Part shown: positions 46,901-58,900 of the stretch, piece after piece
How the letters are laid out: each line of letters begins with the position of its first letter
Position numbering within the stretch: position 1 is the stretch's first letter
From: Patiria miniata
Lineage: Eukaryota > Echinodermata > Asteroidea > Valvatida > Asterinidae
Assembly: GCF_015706575.1 (NCBI RefSeq)
Contig: NW_024037076.1
Span: 14,698,898 to 14,762,897 of the forward strand
Reading direction: 5' to 3'
DNA: 64,000 bases
Position numbers and translations under genes: made by a program
The notes under the pieces: generated by a model
Told to the model about the DNA's origin: nothing
The model's database searches: none
What the model saw: the letters and a program-made list of their open reading frames with translations, nothing else

Positions 46901-49900
46901 TGACACGATTCAGGGTCAAAATCGACACTTCTCTGGGTCACAATGCAACTCTTGGCAGGTGATTCTTGGTCAACTTTGACAAAGATAATGAGTCGGAGAA
47001 GTGTCACTCAGACCCCCAAAAGTGTCAGTTTTGACCCTGAAAAGTGTGAGGTCAAGTAGAACTCTTTTTTTTCGGGTCAATGTGACCCGTGACTTTTAAT
47101 TAGTATAGGAGTGAATATTTACCAGTATTATACCCCGGTGGTGCCACGGTCGTCCACGTCTGCCCACCTATTAAAAACAATTTAAAAAAAAGTCGCAAAT
47201 CAAATCTGTTGTTGCGTGATTGGAATGTTGTCAGTTGCTTACTTCAATTTTCTAGACAAAACCATTTTGTGTTTTAAGGCCAGCGTCGTCGGATGGTTTA
47301 TTTCTTCATTACCCAAGGAAATATCTTTATTTTTACTGTAATTCAATAAATTCAGGATTAATAGTTTCGATAGGCAACACATAACCGATGACTTAGTGTC
47401 ATAAAATTGAAATTAATATAAGTATGTGACAAAAGTATCATGCATAATTACCGCAACCGAGTTCATCGCTTCCACCGTAGCAGTCCCACTGATAATCACA
47501 TCGCCAGGAGCCATTGATACACACTGAATGTCCGCAGTCAAACTCACTGGCAGCACAGGTCAAATTTTCTAATACAAAAAAAAAAAGGAAAAAGGACGAC
47601 ACGTTTAGTTCTGATCACTTTAAATGAAAACATCTTCTGCATTTTTTGTCATGAATTAGTCAACGGAGTTAAATTACAGGTTATCACAAAACAACGAAAC
47701 CATTTGTTAAATCGGGCTTCATCAATTGCATATAACAGACCCATAACATAAAATAAAAGCACTTTTGGCCAACCCATTAAACAATAGAAAACTCGTAAGT
47801 AAAATATGTTGCTAGATGAGTGTTTTGTTATAAGTTGCGTTACTCAATTTTCTCGACAAAACCATGTTGTATTTAAAACCAGCGTCGTCTGATGGCTTCA
47901 TTACTTTAACGCCTAAAAAAATGTCTCCATTTTTACTTACTGCACCTCAATAAAACCAGGAACGTTCAATTTGATAGACTACACAACAAAGGATTACATT
48001 TTGTTTCAAACGAAAAATTACAACCCAATTCAAGCTGATCAAATTAGTTTTTTTTGCCCTTCACCGACGCTTAAACACTGTATACTCAGTGCGTTACCAC
48101 CCGAGTGGAAGTTGGAAAAATCACTCGGGTTGGACTCGAACCCACGACCTCCCTCTTTCTAGTTCAGATGTCTTACCACTCGAGCACCTAGCTAACGGAA
48201 TCGGTTGGTTGGTTCGAATCTGATGTACATGGCAGCGGGTACCGCATAAACTATTATAAGAAGGAATTTTGCGTCGGGGTGATATCAATCAAATCAGGGG
48301 TTTTTTTGCCCTTCACCGACGTTAAAACACTATATACTCAGTGTGTTACCTCTCGAGTGAAAGTTGGAAAAATATCACTCGGGTGGGACTCGAACCCACG
48401 ACCTCCTGCTTTCTAGTGCAGATGTCTTACCACTCGACCACCGAGTTACCGAGATTGGTTGGCTGGTTCGAATCTGATGTAAATAGCAGCGGGTACCGCT
48501 TATATTATCTTATAATAGATTATGCGGTATCCGCTGTGTTGTACATCAGATTCGAACAGCCAACCGATCCCCTTAGCTCGGTGCTCGAGTGATATGACAT
48601 CGGCACTAGAAAGCAGGAGGTTGTGGGTTCGAGTCCCACCAAGTGATTTTTTCCAACTTTCACTCGGGAGGTAACACACTGAGTATACATTGTTTAAATG
48701 TCGGTGACGGGCAAAAAACCTAATTTGGTTGATATCACCCAAACGAAGTTTAGTTCATTGGCTACTACAGGACAACGAACACATTTTTAAATTAGACTTG
48801 ATGACAACGAAAACATTTTTAAATTGGACTTCATGAAGAGCATTTTATAGGCCCGCTGTCAATAAATGCAGTGACATATTGTGACTACAAATAAGGCAGG
48901 CTTATGGGTCAATTCTTACCAGTCGATGGGATGCTTGTAGCAGATAACACAAATCTAGATGGCGCTGAACTCCAATAGGACGTGAATCTCAACCAGATCT
49001 GATTTGCATGAGAGATCAGATCGGGAGGTTCATTCCACCTGCTGTAGCTGTGCCACTCGAAGAACTGGTTGCTGTATAGGTTGGCACCATCACCCGCCGA
49101 AAAGTAGGCGTAGTATTCATCAGCTTCAAAACTGGAGAAGGTGATGTAGATTTTCTGGTTCTCCTCCGCGTGGAGGATCCAAGTCTTGTCAATGTCATCT
49201 GAACTATTGCTTGGATAGTTTGGCGAAGATATCTCGAGGGTGTCGCTTGCATTGATGTACAATACAACAGTATCTGTGAAGGAAGGTCGGTTGCTATCAG
49301 AGCGGATTAAATAGTTGTTGAAAATGTTTGAGCTTTAAAACGATGTCGGGTACGTTCAGGAAAGGATATGTTGATTGTCCAGCTTTGTTCCTCACTTGAT
49401 TAGTAATTCACCAATTACGAAACACCTTTACAGATGCTTATGCAGATTATACATTAAGCTCAGCCATTATTCGTCAAACACACAGATATACCAAAATAGT
49501 TGCAATTTAATTTTTGTTGGCAATGCCTTAGATCCCCAACTGAACTACATTTCTTTATTATCCGCCGTATTGGTCGTATTATAATCAAATTTAACATATG
49601 TGGCAAACTATGGCATACGCATACTGAGACGAGAGCATATCTGATCTTTTAAATATATATATGTTGGAAAGTTTGCTGCGACCGGAACGAAATTTCTAAA
49701 AACAAAGCCCCGGTTAAGATTTGATCCAGAATTGGCCTGACACGATTCAGGGTCAAAATCGACACATCTCTGGGTCACAATGACACTATTGGCAGGTGAT
49801 TCTTGGTCAACTTTGACAACGAAAATGAGTCGGTGAAGTGTCACTCAGACCCCCAAAAGTGTCAGTTTTGACCCTGAAAAGTGTGAGGTCAAGTAGAACT

Positions 49901-52900
49901 CTTATTTCGGGTCAATGTGACCCGGGACTTTTAATTAGTATAGGAGTGAATATTTACCAGTATTATACCCCGGTGGTGCCACGGTCGTCAGCGTCTGCCC
50001 ACCTATTAAAAACAATTTAAAAGAAGTCGCAAATCAAATCTGTTGTTGCGTGATTGGAATGTTGTCAGTTGCTTACTTCAATTTTCTAGACAAAACCATT
50101 TTGTGTTTTAAGGCCATCGTCGTCGGATTGTTTATTTCTTCAACACCTAAGGAAATATCTCTATTTTTACTGTAATTCAATAAATTCAGGATTAATAGTT
50201 TTGATAGGCAACACATAACCGATGACTTAGTGTCATAAAATTGAAATTAATACAAGTATGTGACAAAATTATCATGCATAATTACCGCAACTGAGTTCAT
50301 CGCTTCCACCGTAGCAGTCCCATTGATAATCACATCGCCAGGAGCCATTGATACACACTGAATGTCCGCAGTCAAACTCACTCGCAGCACAAGTCAAATT
50401 TTCTGATACAAAAAAAGGTAAAAGGACGACACGTTTAGTTCTGATTACATTTAATGCAAACATCCTCTGCACAGTTTTTTTGTCACGAATTAGTCAACCG
50501 AGTTTAATTATGGGCTATCCCAAAACAAAGAAGCCATCTGTTAAATCGGGCTTCATCTTGTGCATATTACAGGCCCATAACATAAACTAGGAGCACATGT
50601 GCAAACCTATTAAACAATAGAAAAGTCGTAAATAAAATATGATTCTAGGGTGATTGCTTTGTTATCAGTTGCGTAACTCAATTTTCTGAACCAAACTCTT
50701 TGGTTCATTTAAAACCAGCGTCGTCTGATGGCTTCATTGCTTTAACGCCTAAAGAAATATTTCCATCTTTACTGCACATCAATTAATTTAGGAAAGTTTG
50801 ATTTGATAGACTACGCAATAGAGGATAGCATTTTGTTTCGAAATTGAAATTACAAGGAGATGACAACCAAATCCAAGCTGGCCAGGATTGACAAAAGTGT
50901 AATAAAACACTGTGACTGGAAAGCCTGTCCATCCTTCAGTTCAGATCACTTTTATACTGCACACATCCTCTGACGTGTTTTCTCAACAAATCGTCAACGA
51001 GTTAATTAATTGGCCATCACAAGACAAAAAAAATTAAATCAGACTTCAGAAACTGTAAATTATAGGGCCATTTTCAACAAAGTAAGTGACGTGTTGTGAC
51101 CATAAAATAAAAACAGGAAGTTTTTGATCACAAATGGTCACGAGTGACCGGCTTGTGGATCAATTCTTACCAGTCGATGGGATGCTTGTAGCAGATAACA
51201 CAAACCTAGACGGCACTGAACTCCAATAGGACGTGAATCTCAACCAGATCTGATTTGCATGAGAGATCAGATCGGGAGGTTCATTCCACCTGCTGTAGCT
51301 GTGCCACTCGAAGAACTGGTTGCTGTATAGGTTGGCGCCATCACCCGCCGAAAAGTAGGCGGAGTATTCATCAGCTTCAAAACTGGAGAAGGTGATGTAG
51401 ATTTTCTGGTTCTCCTCCGCGTGGAGGATCCAAGTCTTGTCGATGTCATCTGAACTATTGCTTGGATAGTTTGGCGAAGATATCTCGAGGGTGTCGCTTA
51501 CATTGATGTACAATACAGTGGTATCTGTGACAGTAAGCCAGTCGATGAAAGCTATTTAAAAGTTAATTATTATAATTATTATAATTATTATGTATCCAAG
51601 GCTAGAGTCGACTGATGGATTCATTTTTTACACACCTAAAGAAATATCTTCATCTTCACTGCTATTCAATCAATCAGGAAAATTGAATGTGATGGACAGC
51701 AGAACGCCGATGACATTTTATCCACAAAATTAAGGTTATTGCCACGATGTGACAAAAAGTTGTGGATTATAAAGATAATATCATGCATAAATAATTACCG
51801 CAACTGAATTCATCGCTTCCATCGTAGCAGTCATATATTTTGTCACAGCGCCAGGAGCCATTGATGCACACAGAATGTCCGCAATCGAACTCACTCGCAG
51901 CACAAGTCAAATTTTCTGATACAAAAACGAAAGAAACCAATACATTGTAATTAAGTGTTACCACAAACGTCCTCGGCAGTTTGTTTTCAAAAATAGTCAA
52001 CGCATCATTGATATCAAAATACAACGAAAATTGTTTAGGCTTTATCAATTCTTACCAGTCGCTGGGATGCTTGAAGCAGATAACACAAATCCAGATGTCG
52101 CTGGAATTGAATAGGAAGAGAATCTCAACCAAATCTGATTTCCAGTCGAGATCAGATCGGGAGGTTCATTCGACCTGTACCAATTGAAGAACTGGTTGCT
52201 GTAAATGTTGTCACCATCACCCGCCGAAAAGTAGGCGGAGTATTCATCAGCTTCGAAACTGGAAAAGGTGATGTAGATTTTCTGGTTCTCCTCTGCGTGG
52301 AGGATCCAATTCTTGTCGATGTAATCTGAATAGTTTCCGGGATAGTTTGGCGAAGATATCTCGAGGGTGTCGCTTGCATTGATGTACAATACAACAGTAT
52401 CTGTGAAGGGAGGTCGGTTGGTATCAGAGCGGATTAATGAGTTGTTGAAAATGTTTGAGCTTTAAAACGATGTCAGGTACGTTCAGGAAAGGATATGTTG
52501 GTTGTCCAGCTTTCTTCCTTCCTTGATTAGTAATTCATCAATTACGAAACACCTTTGCAGATGCTTTGGCGGATTATACATTAAGCTCAGCCATTATTCG
52601 TCAAACACACAGAAATACCAAAATAGTTGCGATTATTTTTTTTTCGCAATGGGTTCATATCCCCAACTGAACTACATTTCTTTATTATCCGCTGTATCGG
52701 TCGTATTATAATCAAATTTAAAATATGTGGCAAACGATGGCATACGCATACTGAGACGAGACCATATCCGTTCTTTTAAAAGCAATATGTTGGAAAGTAT
52801 GCTGCAACCGAAACGTAGTTTCTAAAAAAAAAAAGCCCCGGGTAAGATTTGACCCAGAATTTTTTTTTTTTTTATTTCGCCTGACACGATTCAGGGTCAA

Positions 52901-55900
52901 AAGCGACACTTTTTAAGGGTCACAATGCAACTCTTGGCAAGTGATTTTTTGTCAAATTTGACACAGAAAGTGAGTCGGAGAAGTGTCATTTCGACCCTCA
53001 AAAGTGTCAGTTTTGACCCTGAAAAGTGTGAGGTCAAGTAGCACTCGTATTTCGGGTCAATGTGACTCGGGACTTTTAATTAGTGTAGGAGTTAATATTT
53101 ACCAGTATTATACCCCGGTGGTGCCACGCTCGTCCACGTCTGCCCACCTATTAAAAACAATTTTTAAAAAAGTCGCAAATCAAATCTGTTGTTGCGTGAT
53201 TGGATTGTTGTCAGTTGCCTGCCTCAATTTTCTAGACAAAACCATTTTGTGTTTTAAGGCCAGCGTCGTCGGATGGCTTTATTTCTTTCACGCCTTAGGA
53301 AATATCTCTATTTTTACTGTACTTCAATAAATTCAGGATTAATAGTTTTGATAGGCAACACATAACCGATGACTTAGTGTCATAAAATTGAAATTAATAC
53401 AAGTATGTGACAAAATTATCATGCATAATTACCGCAACTGTGTTCATCGCTTCCACTGTAGCAGTCCCACTGATAATCACATCGCCAGGAGCCATTGATA
53501 CACACTGAATGTCCGCAGTCAAACTCACTCGCAGCACAAGTCAAATTTTCTGATCCAAAAAAAAGGATGAAGGACAACACGATTAGTTCTGATCACTTTT
53601 AATGCAAACATCTTCTGCATTTTTTGTCATGAATTAGTCAACGGAGTTAAATTATGGGTTATCACAAAACAACGAAACCATTTGTTAAATCGGGCTTCAT
53701 CAATTGCATATAACAGACCCATAACATAAAATAAAAGCACGTTTGCCAACTCATTAAACAATAGAAAAGTCGTAAATAAAATATGCTGCTAGGATGAGTG
53801 GTTTGTTATCAGTTGTGTAACTCAATTTTGTAGACAAAACTATGGTTTATTTGTCTGATGGCTTCATTGCTTAGTTGAGGATCTAAAGAAATATCTCCAT
53901 CTTTACTGCACTTCAATAATTTTAGGAAAATTCAATTTGATATACTACACAATAAAGGATAGCATTTTGGTTCAAACATTCAATTACAAGAAGATGACAA
54001 CCCAATCCAAGCTGGCCAGAATTGACAAAAAAGAGAATAAAACACTGTGACTCGTCAGTCTGTCCATCATTCATTTCTGATCACCTTTACCGCAAACATC
54101 CTCTGAAGTTTGTCAACAATTTGTCAACGAAATTAAGTTCATGGGCTACTACAGGACAACGCATGTTTTTTTTATTTGATTAGACTCGATGACAACGAAA
54201 ACAATTTTAAATCGGACTTCATGAATGGTATATCATAAGCCCGTTGTAAATAAATTTAGTCACCTGTTGTGACTACAAAAAAAGCATAAATTTAATGATC
54301 ACGAGTGGTCACGAGTGACCGGCTTATGGATCAATTCTTACCAGTCGCTGGGATGCTTGAAGCAGATAACACAAATCCAGATGGCACTGAACTCCAATAG
54401 GACGTGAATCTCAACCAAATCTGATTTCCTGTAGAGATCAGATCGGGAGGTTCATTCGACCTGTACCAATTGAAGAACTGGTTGCTGTAAATGATGTCAC
54501 CATCACCCGCCGAAAAGTAGGCGGAGTATTCATCAGCTTCGAAACTGGAAAAGGTGATGTAGATTTTCTGGTTCTCCTCCGCGTGGATGATCCAAGTCTT
54601 GTCAATGTAATTTGAATAGTTGCCGGGATAGTTTGGCGAAGATATCTCGAGGGTGTCGCTTGCATTGATGTACAATACAACAGTTTCTGTGAAGGAAGGT
54701 CGGTTGGTGTAAGAGCGGATTAATGAGTTATTAGAAATGTTTAAGCTTTAAAACGATGTCGGGTACGTTCAGGAAAGGATATCTTGATTGTCCAGTTTTC
54801 TGCCTCCCTTGATTAGTAATTTACGAAACACCTTTGCGGATGCTAATGCGGATTATACATTAAGCTCAGCCATTATTCGTCAAACACACAGAAATACCAA
54901 AATATTTGCGATTGAATGTTTTTTTTTCGCAATGGGTTCAGACTCCCATTTTAACTGCACTTCTTTATTATCCGCTGTATCGGTCGTACTATAATCAAAT
55001 TTAAAATATATGGCAAGCGAAGGTATACTCAAACTGAGACGTGAGCATATCCGATCTTTTAAAAGCAATATGTTTGAAAGTTTTCTGCAACCGAAACGTA
55101 GTTTCTAAAAAAAGCCCCGGATGAGATTTGACTCAGAAATTGGCTTTTCAATTGGCCTGACACGATTCAAGGGTAAAAATCGACATATTTTTGGGTCACA
55201 ATGACACTATTGACAATGATTCTTTATCAAATTTGACACAGAAAAGAGTCGGAAGAGTGGCACTCCGACCCCCAAAAGTGTCAGTTTTGACCCTGAAAAG
55301 TGTGAGGTCAAATAGAACTCGGATTTCGGGTCAATGTGATCTGAGACTTTTTATTAGTAAAGGACTGAATATTTACCAGTATTATACCCCGGTGGTGCCA
55401 CGCTCGTCCACGTCTGCCCACCTATTAAAAACAATTAGAAAAAGTCGTAAATCAAACCTGTTGTTTCGTGATTGGTTTGTCGTCAGTTGCCTAACTCTAT
55501 TTTGTAGACATTAAACCATTCTATGTTTTAAGGCCAGCGTCGTCGGATGGCTTTATTTCTTCAACGCCTAAGGAAATATCTCTATTTTTACTGTATTTCA
55601 ATACATTCAGGATTAATAGTTTTGATAGGCAACACAAAACCGATGACTTTGTGTCACAAACTTGAAGTTAATTCAAGTATGTGACAAAAATATCATGCAT
55701 AATTACCGCAACTGAGTTCATCGCTTCCACCGTAGCAGTCCCACTGATAATCACATCGCCAGGAGCCATTGATACACACAGAATGACCGCAGTCAAACTC
55801 ACCCGCAGCACAAGTCAAATTTTCTGATATAAAAAAAAAGGAAAAAGGACGACACATTTAATTCTGATCACTTTTAATGCAAACATCCTCTGCAGTTTTT

Positions 55901-58900
55901 TTGTCACGAATTAGTCAACGGAGTTTAATTATGGGCTATCCCAAAACAACGAAGCCATGTGTTAAATCGGGCATCATCCAGTGCATATTACAGGCCCATA
56001 ACATAAACAAGAAGCACGTTTGCCAACTCATTGAACAATAGAAAAGTCGTAAATAAAATATGTTGCTAGGATGAGTGGTTTGTTATCAGTTGCGTAACTC
56101 AATTTTCTAGACAAAACCATGTTGTATAAAAACCAGCGTCGTCTGATGGCTTCATTGCTTTAACGCCTAAAGAAATATTTCCATCTTTACTGCACCTCAA
56201 TAAAATCAGGAACGTTCAATTTGATAGACTACACAACAAAGGACTGCATTTTGTTTCAAACGTTAAATTACAAGGAGATGACAACCCAATCCAAACTGAT
56301 CAAATTATGGGTTTTTTTGCCCTTCAAGTTCAACCGACGTTTAAACACTGTATACTCAGTGTGTCACCTCCCGAGTGAAAGCTGGAAAAAATCACTTGGG
56401 TGGGAATTCGAACCCACGACCTCCTGCTTTCTAGTGCAGATGTCTTACCACTCGACCACCGAGCTAACGGGATCGGTTGGCTGGTTCGAATATGATGTAC
56501 ATAGCAGCGGGTACCGCATAAACTATTATAAAAAGGGATTTTGCGTCGGGGTGATATCAATCAAATTAGGTTTTTGCCCTTCACCGACGCTTAAACACTG
56601 TATACTCAGTGTGTTACCTCCCGAGTGAAAGTTGGAAAAATCATTCGGGTGGGACTCGAACCCACGACCTCCTGCTTTCTAGTGCAGATATCTTACCACT
56701 CGACCACTGAGCTAACGGGATAAGTTGGCTGGTTCCGCTTATATTATCTTGTAATAGTTTATGCGGTATCCGCTGCGATGTACATCAGATTCGAACCAGC
56801 TAACCGATCCCGTTAACTCGGTGGTCGAGTGGTACGACATCTGCACTAGAAAGCAGGAGGTCGTGGGTCGAGTCCCACCCGACTGATTTTTTCCAACTTT
56901 CACTCGGAAGGTAACACACTGAGTATACAGTGTTTAAACGTCGGTGAAGGGTAAAAAACCTAATTTGATTGATATCACCCCGACGCAAAATTCCATCTTT
57001 TAACAATCCAAGCTGGCTAGGATTGACAAAAGTATAATAAAACACTATGACTCGAAAGCATGTTCATCCTTCCGTTCTAATCACTTTTATACTGCAAACA
57101 TCCTCTGAAGTTTGTTTTTCAACAACTTGTCATCAAAGTTTAGTTCATTGGCTACTACAGGACAACGAAAACATTTTTAAATTAGACTTGATGACAACGA
57201 AAACATTTTTAAATTGGAATTCATGAAAGGCATATTATAGGCCCGCTGTCAATAAATGCAGTGACATGTTGTGACTACAAATAAGGCATAGAGTTATTGA
57301 TCATATATGGTCACGTCTGACAGGCTTATGGGTCAATTCTTACCAGTCGATGGGATGCTTGTAGCAGATAACACAAATCTAGATGGCGTTGAACTCCAAT
57401 AGGACGTGAATCTCAACCAGATCTGATTTCCATTAGAGATCAGATCGGGAGGTTCATTCCACCTGCTGTAGCTGTGCCACTCGAAGAACTGGTTGCTGTA
57501 AATGATGTCACCATCACCCGCCGAAAAGTAGGCGTAGTATTCATCAGCTTCAAAACTAGAAAAGGTGATGTAGATTTTCTGGTTCTCCTCCGCGTGGATG
57601 ATCCAAGTTTTGTCGATGTCATCTGAACTATTGCTTGGATAGTTTGGCGAAGATATCTCGAGGGTGTCGCTTACATTGATGTACAATACAGTGGTATCTG
57701 TGATAGAAAGCCAGTCGATGAAAGCTATTTAAAAGTTGTTAGAAATCTTTAGGTTTAAAACGGTGTCGGGTAGTTCAAGGTTGGAAATTCGCAGAATTAA
57801 AACAACTTTGCGACTACTTATTGGGTTGACCCCAAGCTCAGTCATAATGTGAAATTTGGAACTATAAGCAATAGTTCGTAGGGAAGGTGTCGGGTCCTCA
57901 TAGTAACTTCCATCCGTATCGGCCAAAATCTAATCAACTTAAAAGATATTTGTTAAACGTAAATGTGCCAAACCGATATGTGGACTTAATCGTTCTTTAA
58001 TAATCAATATTGCTGTGAAATTTTCATTACGCAAGAGCAATTGTGGAGTAAATGTTTACCGGGACTATACCCGGTGTCTTGACGGTGATCCACGTTTGAA
58101 AACAATTAATACAAGTCGGAACGTTACATCTATTGTTGTGTTGATTGTTTTCTGGTTGGTACCGTTACTCAAATTTTTTGATGCGAATAATTATTATGTA
58201 TCCAAGGCTAGAGTTGACTGATGGATTCATTTTTTACACACCTAAAGAAATATCTTCATCTTCACTGCTATTCAATCAATCAGGAAAATTGAATGTGATG
58301 GACAGCAGAACGCCGATGACATTTTATCCACAAAATTAAGGTTATTGCCACGATGTGACAAAAAAATTGTGGATTATAAAGATAATATCATGCATAAATA
58401 ATTACCGCAACTGAATTCATCGCTTCCATCGTAGCAGTCATATATTTTGTCACATCGCCAGGAGCCATTGATGCACACAGAATGTCCGCAATCGAACTCA
58501 CTCGCAGCACAAGTCAGATTTTCTGAAAAAAAAACGAAAGAAACCAATACATTGTAATTAAGTGTTACCACAAACGTCCTCGGCAGTTTGTTTTCAAAAA
58601 TAGTCAACGCATCATGGATATCAAAAGACAACGAATATTGTTTAGGCTTTATCTAATGTATATTGTTGGCCCACTTAAGATTTAGTTAAATTTCGTGACA
58701 ACAACGTGAAAGCAGAAAGTTATTGATCACGAGTGGTCGTGAGTGACCGGCTTATTAATCAATTCTCACCAGTCGCTGGGATGCTTGAAGCAGATAACAC
58801 AAATCCAGATGTTGCTGGAATTGAATAGGAAGAGAATCTCAACCAAATCTGATTTCCAGCCGAGATCAGATCGGGAGGTTCATTCGACCTGTACCAATTG

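Noticed and set aside
38643-48742. Repeated 63-89 codon ORFs in the introns (for example the motif [12 protein letters not shown])
   Set aside because: Translations of the tRNA-like repeat; the phrase mimics common spurious database ORFs from such repeats.
36430-58522. CRISPR-like array
   Set aside because: Long regular repeats here are eukaryotic exon-intron units, not short repeats with unique spacers.
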